This document shows, piece after piece, positions 1 through 3,960 of a DNA stretch of 5,010 nucleotides. The position numbers were made by a program, and so were the translations under genes. Position 1 is the first letter of the stretch. Every line of letters begins with the position of its first letter. The notes under the pieces were generated by a model. That model was not told the DNA's origin, did not search any database, and saw nothing but the letters and a program-made list of their open reading frames with translations. Source of the DNA: CAYGZM01 sp964354365 (GTDB lineage: Bacteria > Planctomycetota > Phycisphaerae > Sedimentisphaerales > Anaerobacaceae). The DNA is taken from the NCBI GenBank assembly GCA_964354365.1, contig CAYGZM010000238.1, forward strand, positions 1 through 5,010. The letters are read 5' to 3'.

Positions 1-70
1 CCAATAGAAAAAACGTGCATAAAAAACAAGAAGATACAAGATTGTATTACAGAGAGCACCGAGGAGAAGA

Positions 71-160
71 AATCCGAAATACTAAGCACGATCCGCCAGA
101 ACAACGGCGGACAAGAATCCGAAATCCACCAAGGGATCCCTGACGGGACAAACTCAAAAC
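71..160. repeat. hairpin-cored AATCCGAAAT repeat, copy A
   Basis: AATCCGAAAT occurs at 71-80 and again at 116-125. Between them is a 6-bp stem, TCCGCC (92-97) with GGCGGA (106-111). The order AATCCGAAAT, CTAA, GC-rich hairpin core, ACAAgAATCCGAAATCcACCAA and later AACTCAAAA recurs in the same order and orientation at about 3665-3727, on the far side of the three accessory genes. This looks like a non-coding dispersed repeat family; its mobility is not shown here. Confidence 0.6.
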
Positions 161-350
161 CCAGATGCCCAAATGACCAAAACGGAAAAGAATCGCGGAG
201 AACGCAGATTATACGAATTTGGGCATAAGAGTATATAAGTGTATGCGTATGTACTTATGGGGTGCAATATGAAGCGAGGTTTTGGGGGTAGGCAGTTACT
301 TGGTTGCTTGGTGAAGTATTGTCCAATGTTGCGGATGAGGTCTTTTGGGT

Positions 351-392
351 GCCCAGGAGGGCGAGCCTGCCCTGGGCCCAGTCGAAGGGTCG
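351..392. repeat. hairpin with 'CAGTCGAAGGG' type dispersed repeat
   Basis: GCCCAGG (351-357) pairs perfectly with CCTGGGC (371-377) around a 13-base loop. An alternative fold pairs AGGGC with GCCCT. The stem is followed by CAGTCGAAGGGTCGG, which resembles a short dispersed repeat seen in many environmental bacterial genomes (recalled, not searched). No T-run follows on either strand, so it is a poor intrinsic terminator. Confidence 0.45.
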
Positions 393-428
393 GAAATCTC
401 AAAATCACTCCCCAAGCGAAGCCAGAAC

Positions 429-471
429 TCGTCGTTAGTCTCCCGGAGTCGTCCCGGACAATTCGTCGTTA
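429..471. repeat. direct repeat pair TCGTCGTTA
   Basis: TCGTCGTTA occurs at 429-437 and 463-471, a 34-base offset, and both copies are followed by a similar stretch ending in CCCG. The second copy sits in a small stem, CAATT...AATTG (459-475). Two copies are too few to define an array. They may be relics of recombination sites next to the attC-like hairpin. Confidence 0.35.
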
Positions 472-497
472 ATTGCCCGATGCCGTCTCGGAATTCA

Positions 498-558
498 CCG
501 GAACGGGGCGGTTCACCGGCGGCCTTTTAGGCCAGCCGAATGAAACCGCATGTTAGGG
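498..558 (-). other. attC-like imperfect hairpin (possible integron cassette end)
   Basis: Read on the minus strand it begins with CCCTAAC (558-552), close to the attC consensus RYYYAAC, and ends with GTTCCGG (504-498), which keeps only the GTT of GTTRRRY. Between them the arms fold into about 16 base pairs: 508-513 with 544-549, 514-515 with 541-542, 517-520 with 535-538, and 521-524 with 530-533. The loop has five bases, and unpaired bases at 516, 534, 539-540 and 543 interrupt the stem. Bulged bases in an imperfect stem are typical of attC sites. It starts 28 bases after the TIR stop codon. The first base of the left core and the RRRY part of the right core do not fit. A terminator-like or REP-like hairpin is the main alternative. 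Confidence 0.35.
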
Positions 559-586
559 ACTCTATGTATGAATATGGAAACGGACT

Positions 587-1387
587 TCAGAGTTCTTTGG
601 CTACTTCTTCCATCATTTTAGTGACACCTGACGGTCCATCATTAAGCATTCTCTTCATGAATTCCAAGCGCATTCTTATTGAGTGTTGCATCATCTTAGC
701 GTAGGGCACGTTTTTCGCATCTTGCAGCTTCTGCTGGCAGTTTTCTAGCGCACCGATGATTTCTTTTGCAATATCTGGACTGATGAAATCGACGCTGGAT
801 GAAGAAGCACCCAAGAGGTCCATAAAAAGTTGACGTGAGAGTTTGCAGCACGACATTGATCTATCGTAATCGCTTCGCCGAGAAAGGCCAGCAGTTGCTT
901 TGCGCAGCTCTCGAACAGTCTGAATGATTCCTGGCAAAGAAGATGATGCGAAGGAGGTCACGACATGGCATGAGAGGAGAGTATCTTTGAGCTTTGAGTA
1001 ACCCCCACGACGATAAAGATCAACACACTGCCATTTATTCAGTCTTTTTGGTATTTCGCAGGCAGTGAGTCTCACAGGAACCACGAATATGCTATCCTCT
1101 GGGAATTCCGTTGCGCAGTCCATTGCGAACCGAATTTCCTTCTGCACGTATCCTCTTTTGGTGATCGAGTTTTCTGAGAGGCACACTAGCACCACATCTG
1201 ATTCCTTGATTGCTGCTTGTATCTCTTGCTCCCAGTCTTGTCCAGGCAACAAGCTCTTTTCATCAACCCATACCCTGAACTTGTCTTTGCCTAGTTTGCG
1301 TTGTAGTTTTCTTACTGCTTTAATATCCTCTTTTGCGTGACAAAGGAAGACTGTTACATCGATATTCCTGCGTGCTGTCCTACCCAT
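587..1387 (-). CDS. TIR-domain protein, probable NAD+-targeting defence effector
   Basis: The protein has 266 residues when started at the ATG at 1387. Residues about 8-140 form a TIR domain: the first strand leads into FLCHAKED (14-21), a BB-loop-like stretch DEKSLLPGQDW (42-52), the strand VVLVCLSENS (65-74), YVQKEI with the putative catalytic Glu at residue 84, and FVVPVRL (101-107). This arrangement matches the TIR_2 type found in bacterial defence proteins, many of which hydrolyse or cyclise NAD+; activity is inferred from family. Residues about 145-266 are mostly helical, charged and unrecognised, perhaps a sensor or oligomerisation part. No signal peptide or membrane segment is visible, so it is probably cytoplasmic. 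It follows the small membrane-protein gene by 75 bases on the same strand and may be cotranscribed with it. The ATG is preferred to an in-frame TTG at 1414 because AAAGGA precedes it by seven bases. Base composition looks more AT-rich than the HEPN gene. Confidence 0.88.
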   Translation of the reverse strand: MGRTARRNIDVTVFLCHAKEDIKAVRKLQRKLGKDKFRVWVDEKSLLPGQDWEQEIQAAIKESDVVLVCLSENSITKRGYVQKEIRFAMDCATEFPEDSIFVVPVRLTACEIPKRLNKWQCVDLYRRGGYSKLKDTLLSCHVVTSFASSSLPGIIQTVRELRKATAGLSRRSDYDRSMSCCKLSRQLFMDLLGASSSSVDFISPDIAKEIIGALENCQQKLQDAKNVPYAKMMQHSIRMRLEFMKRMLNDGPSGVTKMMEEVAKEL

Positions 1388-1394
1388 AGTCTGG

Positions 1395-1400
1395 TCCTTT
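1395..1400 (-). promoter_or_regulatory. Shine-Dalgarno of the TIR gene
   Basis: AAAGGA lies seven bases before the ATG at 1387. The in-frame TTG at 1414 is preceded by an AT-rich stretch without any purine-rich anti-16S match, so this site decides the start. Confidence 0.7.
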
Positions 1401-1419
1401 GCGAAGGAGCCCAAAAATG

Positions 1420-1448
1420 ATTATCGAGCGTTTATAAAACGACAAATA
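1420..1448 (-). promoter_or_regulatory. possible promoter/operator before the TIR gene
   Basis: The minus strand shows GATAAT (1425-1420) as a possible -10 box, with TTTGTC or TATTTG at 15-17 bases as a weak -35. The spacer contains the palindrome CGTTTATAAAACG (1429-1441, arms CGTTT/AAACG). Eleven bases of it, TTTATAAAACG, recur at 2130-2140 upstream of the membrane-protein gene. The TIR gene may thus have its own regulated promoter in addition to readthrough from upstream. Confidence 0.3.
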
Positions 1449-1462
1449 CAGATTGATTCTGC

Positions 1463-2029
1463 TTATACGAGAACCCGGCGCAGCATTTCTTCCGTGCTGA
1501 TGTTCATGGACGGCGTAGGAATCTTCGCTGCGGCCGCGTATTTTGGAACCCACTTGCGAACAACCGCCTCCAAGTACCGGCGATATTGTAGCTTGTGAGC
1601 AACAGCAGATTTTTGGCGTAGCTCACGCTGCTCCATGATGTACGGCCAGAGCCGGAAAGTAACCGAGAGCAAGACACCACCATAGAGGTTGAACGCGTCT
1701 TTGGATGGCAGTTGCCCGCTTGTGATTGGGTACGCCATACGCTCTAGAGTCGCGAGGGTTTCCTCTACAATCTCACGATCTGCCTTGCCACTCTCTGAGT
1801 GCAGATGCGCGAATCGCAACCGATCCTGAGTCGCGTTGTAAATGAACTCTCGCGCGAGTCGCGCCGCGTGCGTGTCGAACTGTGCATACAACGCACTGAG
1901 GGCATCCAACCGTGCTTGCCTCCGTTGCAGAATCAGTTGGACCACAACAATCGGCAAGCCAACTATCGTGATAACAAAGCCAAAGGTTGTGGCTACCCAT
2001 GATGCAACCTCCCATGGTTCGCAGTTCAT
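1463..2029 (-). CDS. small single-pass membrane protein of unknown function
   Basis: The protein has 188 residues and I do not recognise a named family with confidence. It begins MNCEPWEVASW, then has one strongly hydrophobic segment at about residues 11-34, followed directly by QRRQAR. That positive cluster suggests the following roughly 150 residues face the cytoplasm. The soluble part looks alpha-helical and charged, with LYAQFDTHAARLAREFIYNAT (about 47-67) and a later tryptophan- and tyrosine-rich stretch. The shape is reminiscent of DUF4760-like proteins: one N-terminal helix and a helical cytosolic domain. No catalytic motif is visible. The gene precedes the TIR gene by 75 bases on the same strand, so it may be a membrane sensor, anchor or partner for the TIR protein; this is inference from context. 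The ATG at 2029 is chosen over an in-frame start ten codons upstream because of an excellent ribosome binding site. Confidence 0.8.
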   Translation of the reverse strand: MNCEPWEVASWVATTFGFVITIVGLPIVVVQLILQRRQARLDALSALYAQFDTHAARLAREFIYNATQDRLRFAHLHSESGKADREIVEETLATLERMAYPITSGQLPSKDAFNLYGGVLLSVTFRLWPYIMEQRELRQKSAVAHKLQYRRYLEAVVRKWVPKYAAAAKIPTPSMNISTEEMLRRVLV

Positions 2030-2034
2030 AATAT

Positions 2035-2043
2035 CTCCTTTTT
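2035..2043 (-). promoter_or_regulatory. strong Shine-Dalgarno of the membrane-protein gene
   Basis: AAAAAGGAG ends five bases before the ATG at 2029. It lies inside the longer open frame that begins at 2059, which argues that the first ten codons of that frame are untranslated leader. Confidence 0.85.
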
Positions 2044-2050
2044 GCAATGC

Positions 2051-2057
2051 GCCTAAC
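2051..2057 (-). other. GTTAGGC core site (possible cassette 5' boundary)
   Basis: The minus strand reads GTTAGGC, a full match to the integron core GTTRRRY. It lies 21 bases before the ATG of the membrane-protein gene, a usual distance for the start of a gene cassette. In a circularised cassette running from 2056 to 504, this core would pair with CCCTAAC of the attC-like hairpin in six of seven positions. The motif alone is degenerate and can occur by chance, and no paired RYYYAAC is seen just upstream of it. Confidence 0.3.
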
Positions 2058-2061
2058 ATTG

Positions 2062-2067
2062 ATTATA
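2062..2067 (-). promoter_or_regulatory. probable -10 box for the membrane-protein/TIR unit
   Basis: The minus strand shows a perfect TATAAT, 32 bases before the ATG at 2029. At 17-18 bases upstream the sequence is CGGGTA/GCGGGT, which is a poor -35. The element overlaps the edge of the 21-bp repeat copy at 2072-2092, which would occupy the spacer. It probably drives the two-gene unit, perhaps with an activator or a non-sigma70 -35. Confidence 0.45.
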
Positions 2068-2071
2068 CAGT

Positions 2072-2140
2072 TTTATACGCCTTTTACCCGCCGGAGTTTC
2101 CTCGCCGTAGGTGAGGCGGGCTGATGTACTTTATAAAACG
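2072..2140. repeat. hairpin element with 21-bp repeat (inverted partner of 3345-3365)
   Basis: Positions 2072-2092 are the exact reverse complement of 3345-3365; the repeat consists of GGCGGGTAAAA followed by GGCGTATAAA. Within this copy CCCGCC (2087-2092) can pair with GGCGGG (2115-2120). An alternative 7-bp stem with one G-U pair forms between 2100-2106 and 2110-2116 around a GTA loop. Outer arms TATAAAAC/GTTTTATA lie near 2070-2077 and 2133-2140. It sits between the HEPN gene and the membrane-protein gene. Confidence 0.6.
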
Positions 2141-2228
2141 CAATAAGCGTAGGAAGCAATGGACACTAAAGATATTTTTACTTTTTCCATGATTTATCGA
2201 TACCGAAATACCGCTTGCCCTAGCCGGA

Positions 2229-2260
2229 CTCTGACAGTCGCGCCCGCGCGGCTTTCAGAG
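2229..2260. terminator. strong stem-loop downstream of the HEPN gene
   Basis: CTCTGA (2229-2234) pairs with TCAGAG (2255-2260), and an inner CGCGC (2239-2243) pairs with GCGCG (2246-2250). The stem begins 43 bases beyond the HEPN gene stop. No T-run follows on the minus strand, so it is not a textbook intrinsic terminator. It could still stabilise the transcript 3' end or separate the HEPN transcript from the downstream pair. Confidence 0.4.
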
Positions 2261-2302
2261 GTACGGTTCACGGCGTTCTTGCGCTTCGTTGTCCTTGCTG
2301 CA

Positions 2303-3217
2303 TCACTTCAATCTCGTCCTGATCAACAGATAGATCAGGCTGAACATGCGATGGAACAAATAGTCTTGGTGGACGCTCTCTCGGACTGGAACCTTGTGTA
2401 CCTCCGAATGGCGAATCATGAATCTATTACCGATGTCCGTCAGTTCGCGGGCTTCTACCTCCAGTATAGCGCGCAGTGTCGGCTCAGTTGACACCTTGTC
2501 CAGAAGAGACGCAACTGAGCGCTTCTTGTCCGTTGGATCATCGAGAGACTTCAACCGCTCCCACGCATCCCAGAGTCTCTCAAGGGATTCACCTCGGAGT
2601 TTGGGGTCCGGCGAGAGGAACTTCTTGCGGGCGTCTTCCAGCATATCGTCGAGTGTTGGGTCGCCGCTGGCGGGAAGTGGTGATCGAATTGATTCAGCTA
2701 GAAGCGGGGGGGCAAGGCGAATTACGCTTCCGTCCCCCTGAAGCTCGAATGCAAGCCCGTTCCTCGCGAAGATTCTGTTGACTCTTTTCCGAAATCCCAG
2801 CCTGCCCCTCTCTCGATCGAATGACAGGTGATGGTGCTTGAAGAAACTATGATAACTGTCCCGGATTGGCTTGGAAACATGCGCATAACAGAACTGCACG
2901 AAGTCGAGAACAGCCATAGTATCTGGCGCAAAGGGTTTTGTTCCATAAGACCAACCTCCTTCGTCACGATGGGTTGTCTCGAGGGGCCACCGAATATCTG
3001 GGACTTCGGCTTGCAGGGCAAGGCCGAAAGCTTCCCGATCAGTGCCCGTGACGCATGATCCATCCGGACACACATCTGGAAACTCTTCGCCGAAGCCCCC
3101 GCTTGATACAAGCGAGTTCACCCTCGCAACGATCCCGCCCCAGACTTGTGGGGAAACCGTGTCTGCCGTGCGCGGCGTCGGCCCCGTCTCGCTTTCGCTG
3201 AAGTACTCGAATCTCAT
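2303..3217 (-). CDS. AbiJ-related abortive-infection protein with HEPN motif
   Basis: The protein has 304 residues from the ATG at 3217. The middle part, about 95-170, reads as an AbiJ N-terminal-type helical domain: VLDFVQFCYAHV, then a run with RGRLGFRKRVNRIFARNGL and AFELQGDGSVIRL, typical of AbiJ-like proteins as I recall them. About 185-230 is a charged helical linker containing LERLWDAWERLKSL. The C-terminal part carries LTDIGNRFMIRHSEVHK and then DYLFHRMFSLIYLLI. RHSEVH (269-274) fits the R-x4-6-H motif of HEPN ribonucleases. A role in abortive infection by RNA cleavage is inferred from this motif and family, not shown. No membrane segment is evident. An in-frame GTG at 3244 would add nine residues, but MRFEYF at 3217 looks like the natural N-terminus; its ribosome site (AGG, eight bases before) is weak. 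It is separated from the next gene by 273 bases and probably forms its own transcript. Confidence 0.68.
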   Translation of the reverse strand: MRFEYFSESETGPTPRTADTVSPQVWGGIVARVNSLVSSGGFGEEFPDVCPDGSCVTGTDREAFGLALQAEVPDIRWPLETTHRDEGGWSYGTKPFAPDTMAVLDFVQFCYAHVSKPIRDSYHSFFKHHHLSFDRERGRLGFRKRVNRIFARNGLAFELQGDGSVIRLAPPLLAESIRSPLPASGDPTLDDMLEDARKKFLSPDPKLRGESLERLWDAWERLKSLDDPTDKKRSVASLLDKVSTEPTLRAILEVEARELTDIGNRFMIRHSEVHKVPVRESVHQDYLFHRMFSLIYLLIRTRLK

Positions 3218-3245
3218 GTCATATGCCTGGACACCCAACAACACT

Positions 3246-3264
3246 TATATAGTTTATCTAAACT
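3246..3264 (-). promoter_or_regulatory. possible promoter with palindromic operator before the HEPN gene
   Basis: The minus strand has TATATA (3251-3246) as a possible -10, about 28 bases before the ATG at 3217. Immediately upstream, 3251-3264 is the palindrome AGTTTATCTAAACT, with perfect 6-base arms around a 2-base centre. A palindrome in the -35/-10 spacer is the usual place for a dimeric repressor. No clear -35 is visible. Confidence 0.35.
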
Positions 3265-3276
3265 GAGAAACCTTGT

Positions 3277-3297
3277 CCCCGCATGCTTCTGGCGGGG
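3277..3297. repeat. GC-rich stem-loop CCCCGC/GCGGGG
   Basis: CCCCGC (3277-3282) pairs with GCGGGG (3292-3297) around a 9-base loop. It lies upstream of the HEPN promoter region and may be part of the adjacent repeat element. Confidence 0.4.
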
Positions 3298-3308
3298 AAC
3301 AGACTGTT

Positions 3309-3366
3309 TACGCCAACCCGCCAGTCTGCATGAGGCGGATAAAAGGCGGGTAAAAGGCGTATAAAT
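3309..3366. repeat. hairpin with three tandem 11-bp units
   Basis: Three tandem 11-base units run GGCGGATAAAA (3334-3344), GGCGGGTAAAA (3345-3355) and GGCGTATAAAT (3356-3366). The last two pair with upstream arms: ACCCGCC (3316-3322) with GGCGGGT (3345-3351), and TACGCC (3309-3314) with GGCGTA (3356-3361). Positions 3345-3365 are the inverted partner of 2072-2092, so the pair brackets the HEPN gene over about 1.3 kb. No transposase is present. Confidence 0.6.
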
Positions 3367-3424
3367 CCGGCAGTATAAGACCTTCCCGTTGCTTCTTCAC
3401 CACCGCATTATCACGATTCTAACC

Positions 3425-3524
3425 ATCAATCATCCTTAATCGACAATCAATTGAGAAACTCGCCGCTTCAAATTATAGCCATCCCCCCGAGCGCCCGCAA
3501 GACAATTGATTAAGGATTATTGAT
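3425..3524. repeat. 100-base inverted repeat (MITE-like)
   Basis: The right arm CAATTGATTAAGGATTATTGAT-like segment (3503-3524) matches the reverse complement of 3425-3453 at nearly every position, except for one mismatch and a 7-base insertion that looks like a local duplication (GACAATC) in the left arm. The loop (3454-3502) is GC-rich on its right side and has no gene. Size and structure suggest a small non-autonomous element or dispersed hairpin repeat. Confidence 0.55.
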
Positions 3525-3529
3525 CTGTG

Positions 3530-3550
3530 ATTCCGTCCTTAAGGCGGAAT
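3530..3550. repeat. ATTCCG...CGGAAT palindrome
   Basis: This 21-base near-perfect palindrome has outer arms ATTCCG/CGGAAT and an inner CTTAAG. It has the same ATTCC...GGAAT architecture as the elements at 3569-3588 and 3851-3872. Confidence 0.5.
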
Positions 3551-3568
3551 ACATCGGTCCAGAATTGG

Positions 3569-3588
3569 ATTCCCGCCTTCGCGGGAAT
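3569..3588. repeat. dRS3-like palindrome ATTCCC-N8-GGGAAT
   Basis: The 20-base sequence fits exactly the ATTCCC-N8-GGGAAT pattern known for the dRS3 repeat of Neisseria and for related repeats in many other bacteria. The inner bases extend the stem (GC and GCG pairs). In Neisseria such repeats serve as integration sites for filamentous phage; that role is not shown here. Confidence 0.6.
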
Positions 3589-3626
3589 GACAATTTCAAA
3601 GCGGGAATGACAATTTCAGAGCGGGA
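3581..3626. repeat. 20-base tandem repeat, 2.3 copies
   Basis: GCGGGAATGACAATTTCA plus two bases occurs at 3581-3600 and 3601-3620 with one difference, and GCGGGA begins a third copy at 3621. The unit is the right half of the neighbouring dRS3-like palindrome plus its flank, so it probably arose by local duplication of that half. Confidence 0.7.
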
Positions 3627-3629
3627 CCG

Positions 3630-3646
3630 TGCGGCCTGTGGCCGCA
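3630..3646. repeat. perfect 7-bp hairpin TGCGGCC/GGCCGCA
   Basis: TGCGGCC (3630-3636) and GGCCGCA (3640-3646) flank a TGT loop. No T-run follows on either strand, so it is more likely the core of a dispersed repeat than a terminator. Confidence 0.5.
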
Positions 3647-3664
3647 GACAAATCCGAAGCACTA

Positions 3665-3735
3665 AATCCGAAATCCTAAACCCGCAGGATGGCTGGCGCC
3701 ACAAATCCGAATCACCAAAACTCAAAATTCAAAAC
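3665..3735. repeat. AATCCGAAAT repeat, copy B
   Basis: AATCCGAAATCCTAA (from 3665), a GC-rich core with GGCGCC, ACAAATCCGAATCACCAA and AACTCAAAA (3719-3727) follow the same order and orientation as copy A at 71-160. A further AATCCGAA precedes it at 3651. The two copies are direct repeats about 3.6 kb apart and flank the three accessory genes. Confidence 0.55.
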
Positions 3736-3850
3736 AAATTACAGTGTGTAGATTTCAGCTATGTACATAATGTCTTAAACAGCAAGAAATTAAGAGGCTG
3801 TAACAAAACCTGACTTCAAAACAAGGAGTCCGCAGGGGGTGTTTGAATAG

Positions 3851-3896
3851 ATTCCTCGACTGCGCTCGGAATGACAAAGGCTGCGCTCGGAATGAC
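3851..3896. repeat. ATTCC...GGAAT repeat with duplicated right half
   Basis: ATTCCTCGACTGCGCTCGGAAT (split: arms ATTCC 3851-3855 and GGAAT 3868-3872) is a widespread type of short dispersed repeat. Its right part CTGCGCTCGGAATGAC is present twice, at 3860-3875 and 3881-3896, with a 21-base offset. The half-element duplication mirrors the one at 3581-3626. Confidence 0.6.
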
Positions 3897-3935
3897 GAAT
3901 TGGGTTTTGTTAGAGTGCCTAAGTCGCATTTCTGC

Positions 3936-3954
3936 AAAACGCATGAAATATGCG
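3936..3954 (-). terminator. possible intrinsic terminator of carA
   Basis: Read on the minus strand, CGCAT and ATGCG form a 5-bp stem around ATTTC, followed directly by TTTT (3939-3936). It starts six bases after the carA stop codon. The stem is short and the T-run only four bases, so the terminator would be weak. Confidence 0.4.
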
Positions 3955-3960
3955 GGCTAA

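Larger units (their letters stand above)
1..586. other. gene-free stretch rich in hairpins and repeats
   Basis: I see no credible gene here. The short open frames (up to 84 codons) have no ribosome binding site, no recognisable protein motif and compositions that follow the repeats they cross. The stretch holds a hairpin-cored AATCCGAAAT repeat (71-160), a 10-bp palindrome AGGGATCCCT (132-141), an AT-rich unstructured part (about 180-340), a GCCCAGG/CCTGGGC hairpin within a 'CAGTCGAAGGG' type repeat (351-392), a direct repeat pair TCGTCGTTA (429-437, 463-471) and the attC-like fold at 498-558. It lies downstream of the TIR gene. Confidence 0.7.
3218..3960. other. 743-base gene-free region packed with palindromes
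   Basis: No credible gene is present. The short open frames read through repeats and give low-complexity peptides. From right to left the stretch carries a possible carA terminator, ATTCC...GGAAT repeats, an AATCCGAAAT repeat copy, a perfect 7-bp hairpin, a 20-base tandem repeat, two further palindromes, a roughly 100-base inverted repeat, an 11-bp tandem repeat hairpin, and finally the HEPN gene's promoter region. It marks the border between the core gene carA and the accessory genes. Confidence 0.7.

Noticed and set aside
154..530. Short open frames on both strands (84 codons on the minus strand, 77 and 61 on the plus strand)
   Set aside because: They lie over dispersed repeats, have no ribosome binding site and no protein-like pattern, and they overlap each other on opposite strands.
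1388..1414. TTG start at 1414 for the TIR protein
   Set aside because: No Shine-Dalgarno precedes it, while AAAGGA stands seven bases before the in-frame ATG at 1387. The TIR fold also needs no extra residues.
2030..2059. Upstream start at 2059 for the membrane protein
   Set aside because: The extra codons cover the AAGGAG site of the ATG at 2029 and lie just behind the TATAAT box, so they are leader sequence.
2318..2339. Perfect 7-bp stem CCTGATC/GATCAGG
   Set aside because: It lies inside the last codons of the HEPN gene and follows from repeated Leu-Ile codons. No T-run follows.
2051..3239. A second integron cassette around the HEPN gene, with GTTGGGT at 3239-3233 as its start
   Set aside because: The core matches GTTRRRY and is 15 bases before the ATG, but no RYYYAAC-bounded hairpin is present either before it or after the HEPN stop. 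A degenerate 7-mer is expected by chance several times in 5 kb.
3218..3244. GTG start at 3244 for the HEPN protein
   Set aside because: It lies next to the -10 candidate and has no ribosome site. The extra nine residues look unlike the family, although this choice is less certain than the other two.
3581..3626. CRISPR-like array
   Set aside because: Units of 20 bases adjoin directly without spacers and there are only 2.3 copies.
3510..3937. Short minus- and plus-strand frames in the repeat region
   Set aside because: The peptides contain strings such as FPRRRES and FRAQSRNLF, which come from translating dispersed palindromic repeats and are commonly mis-annotated.
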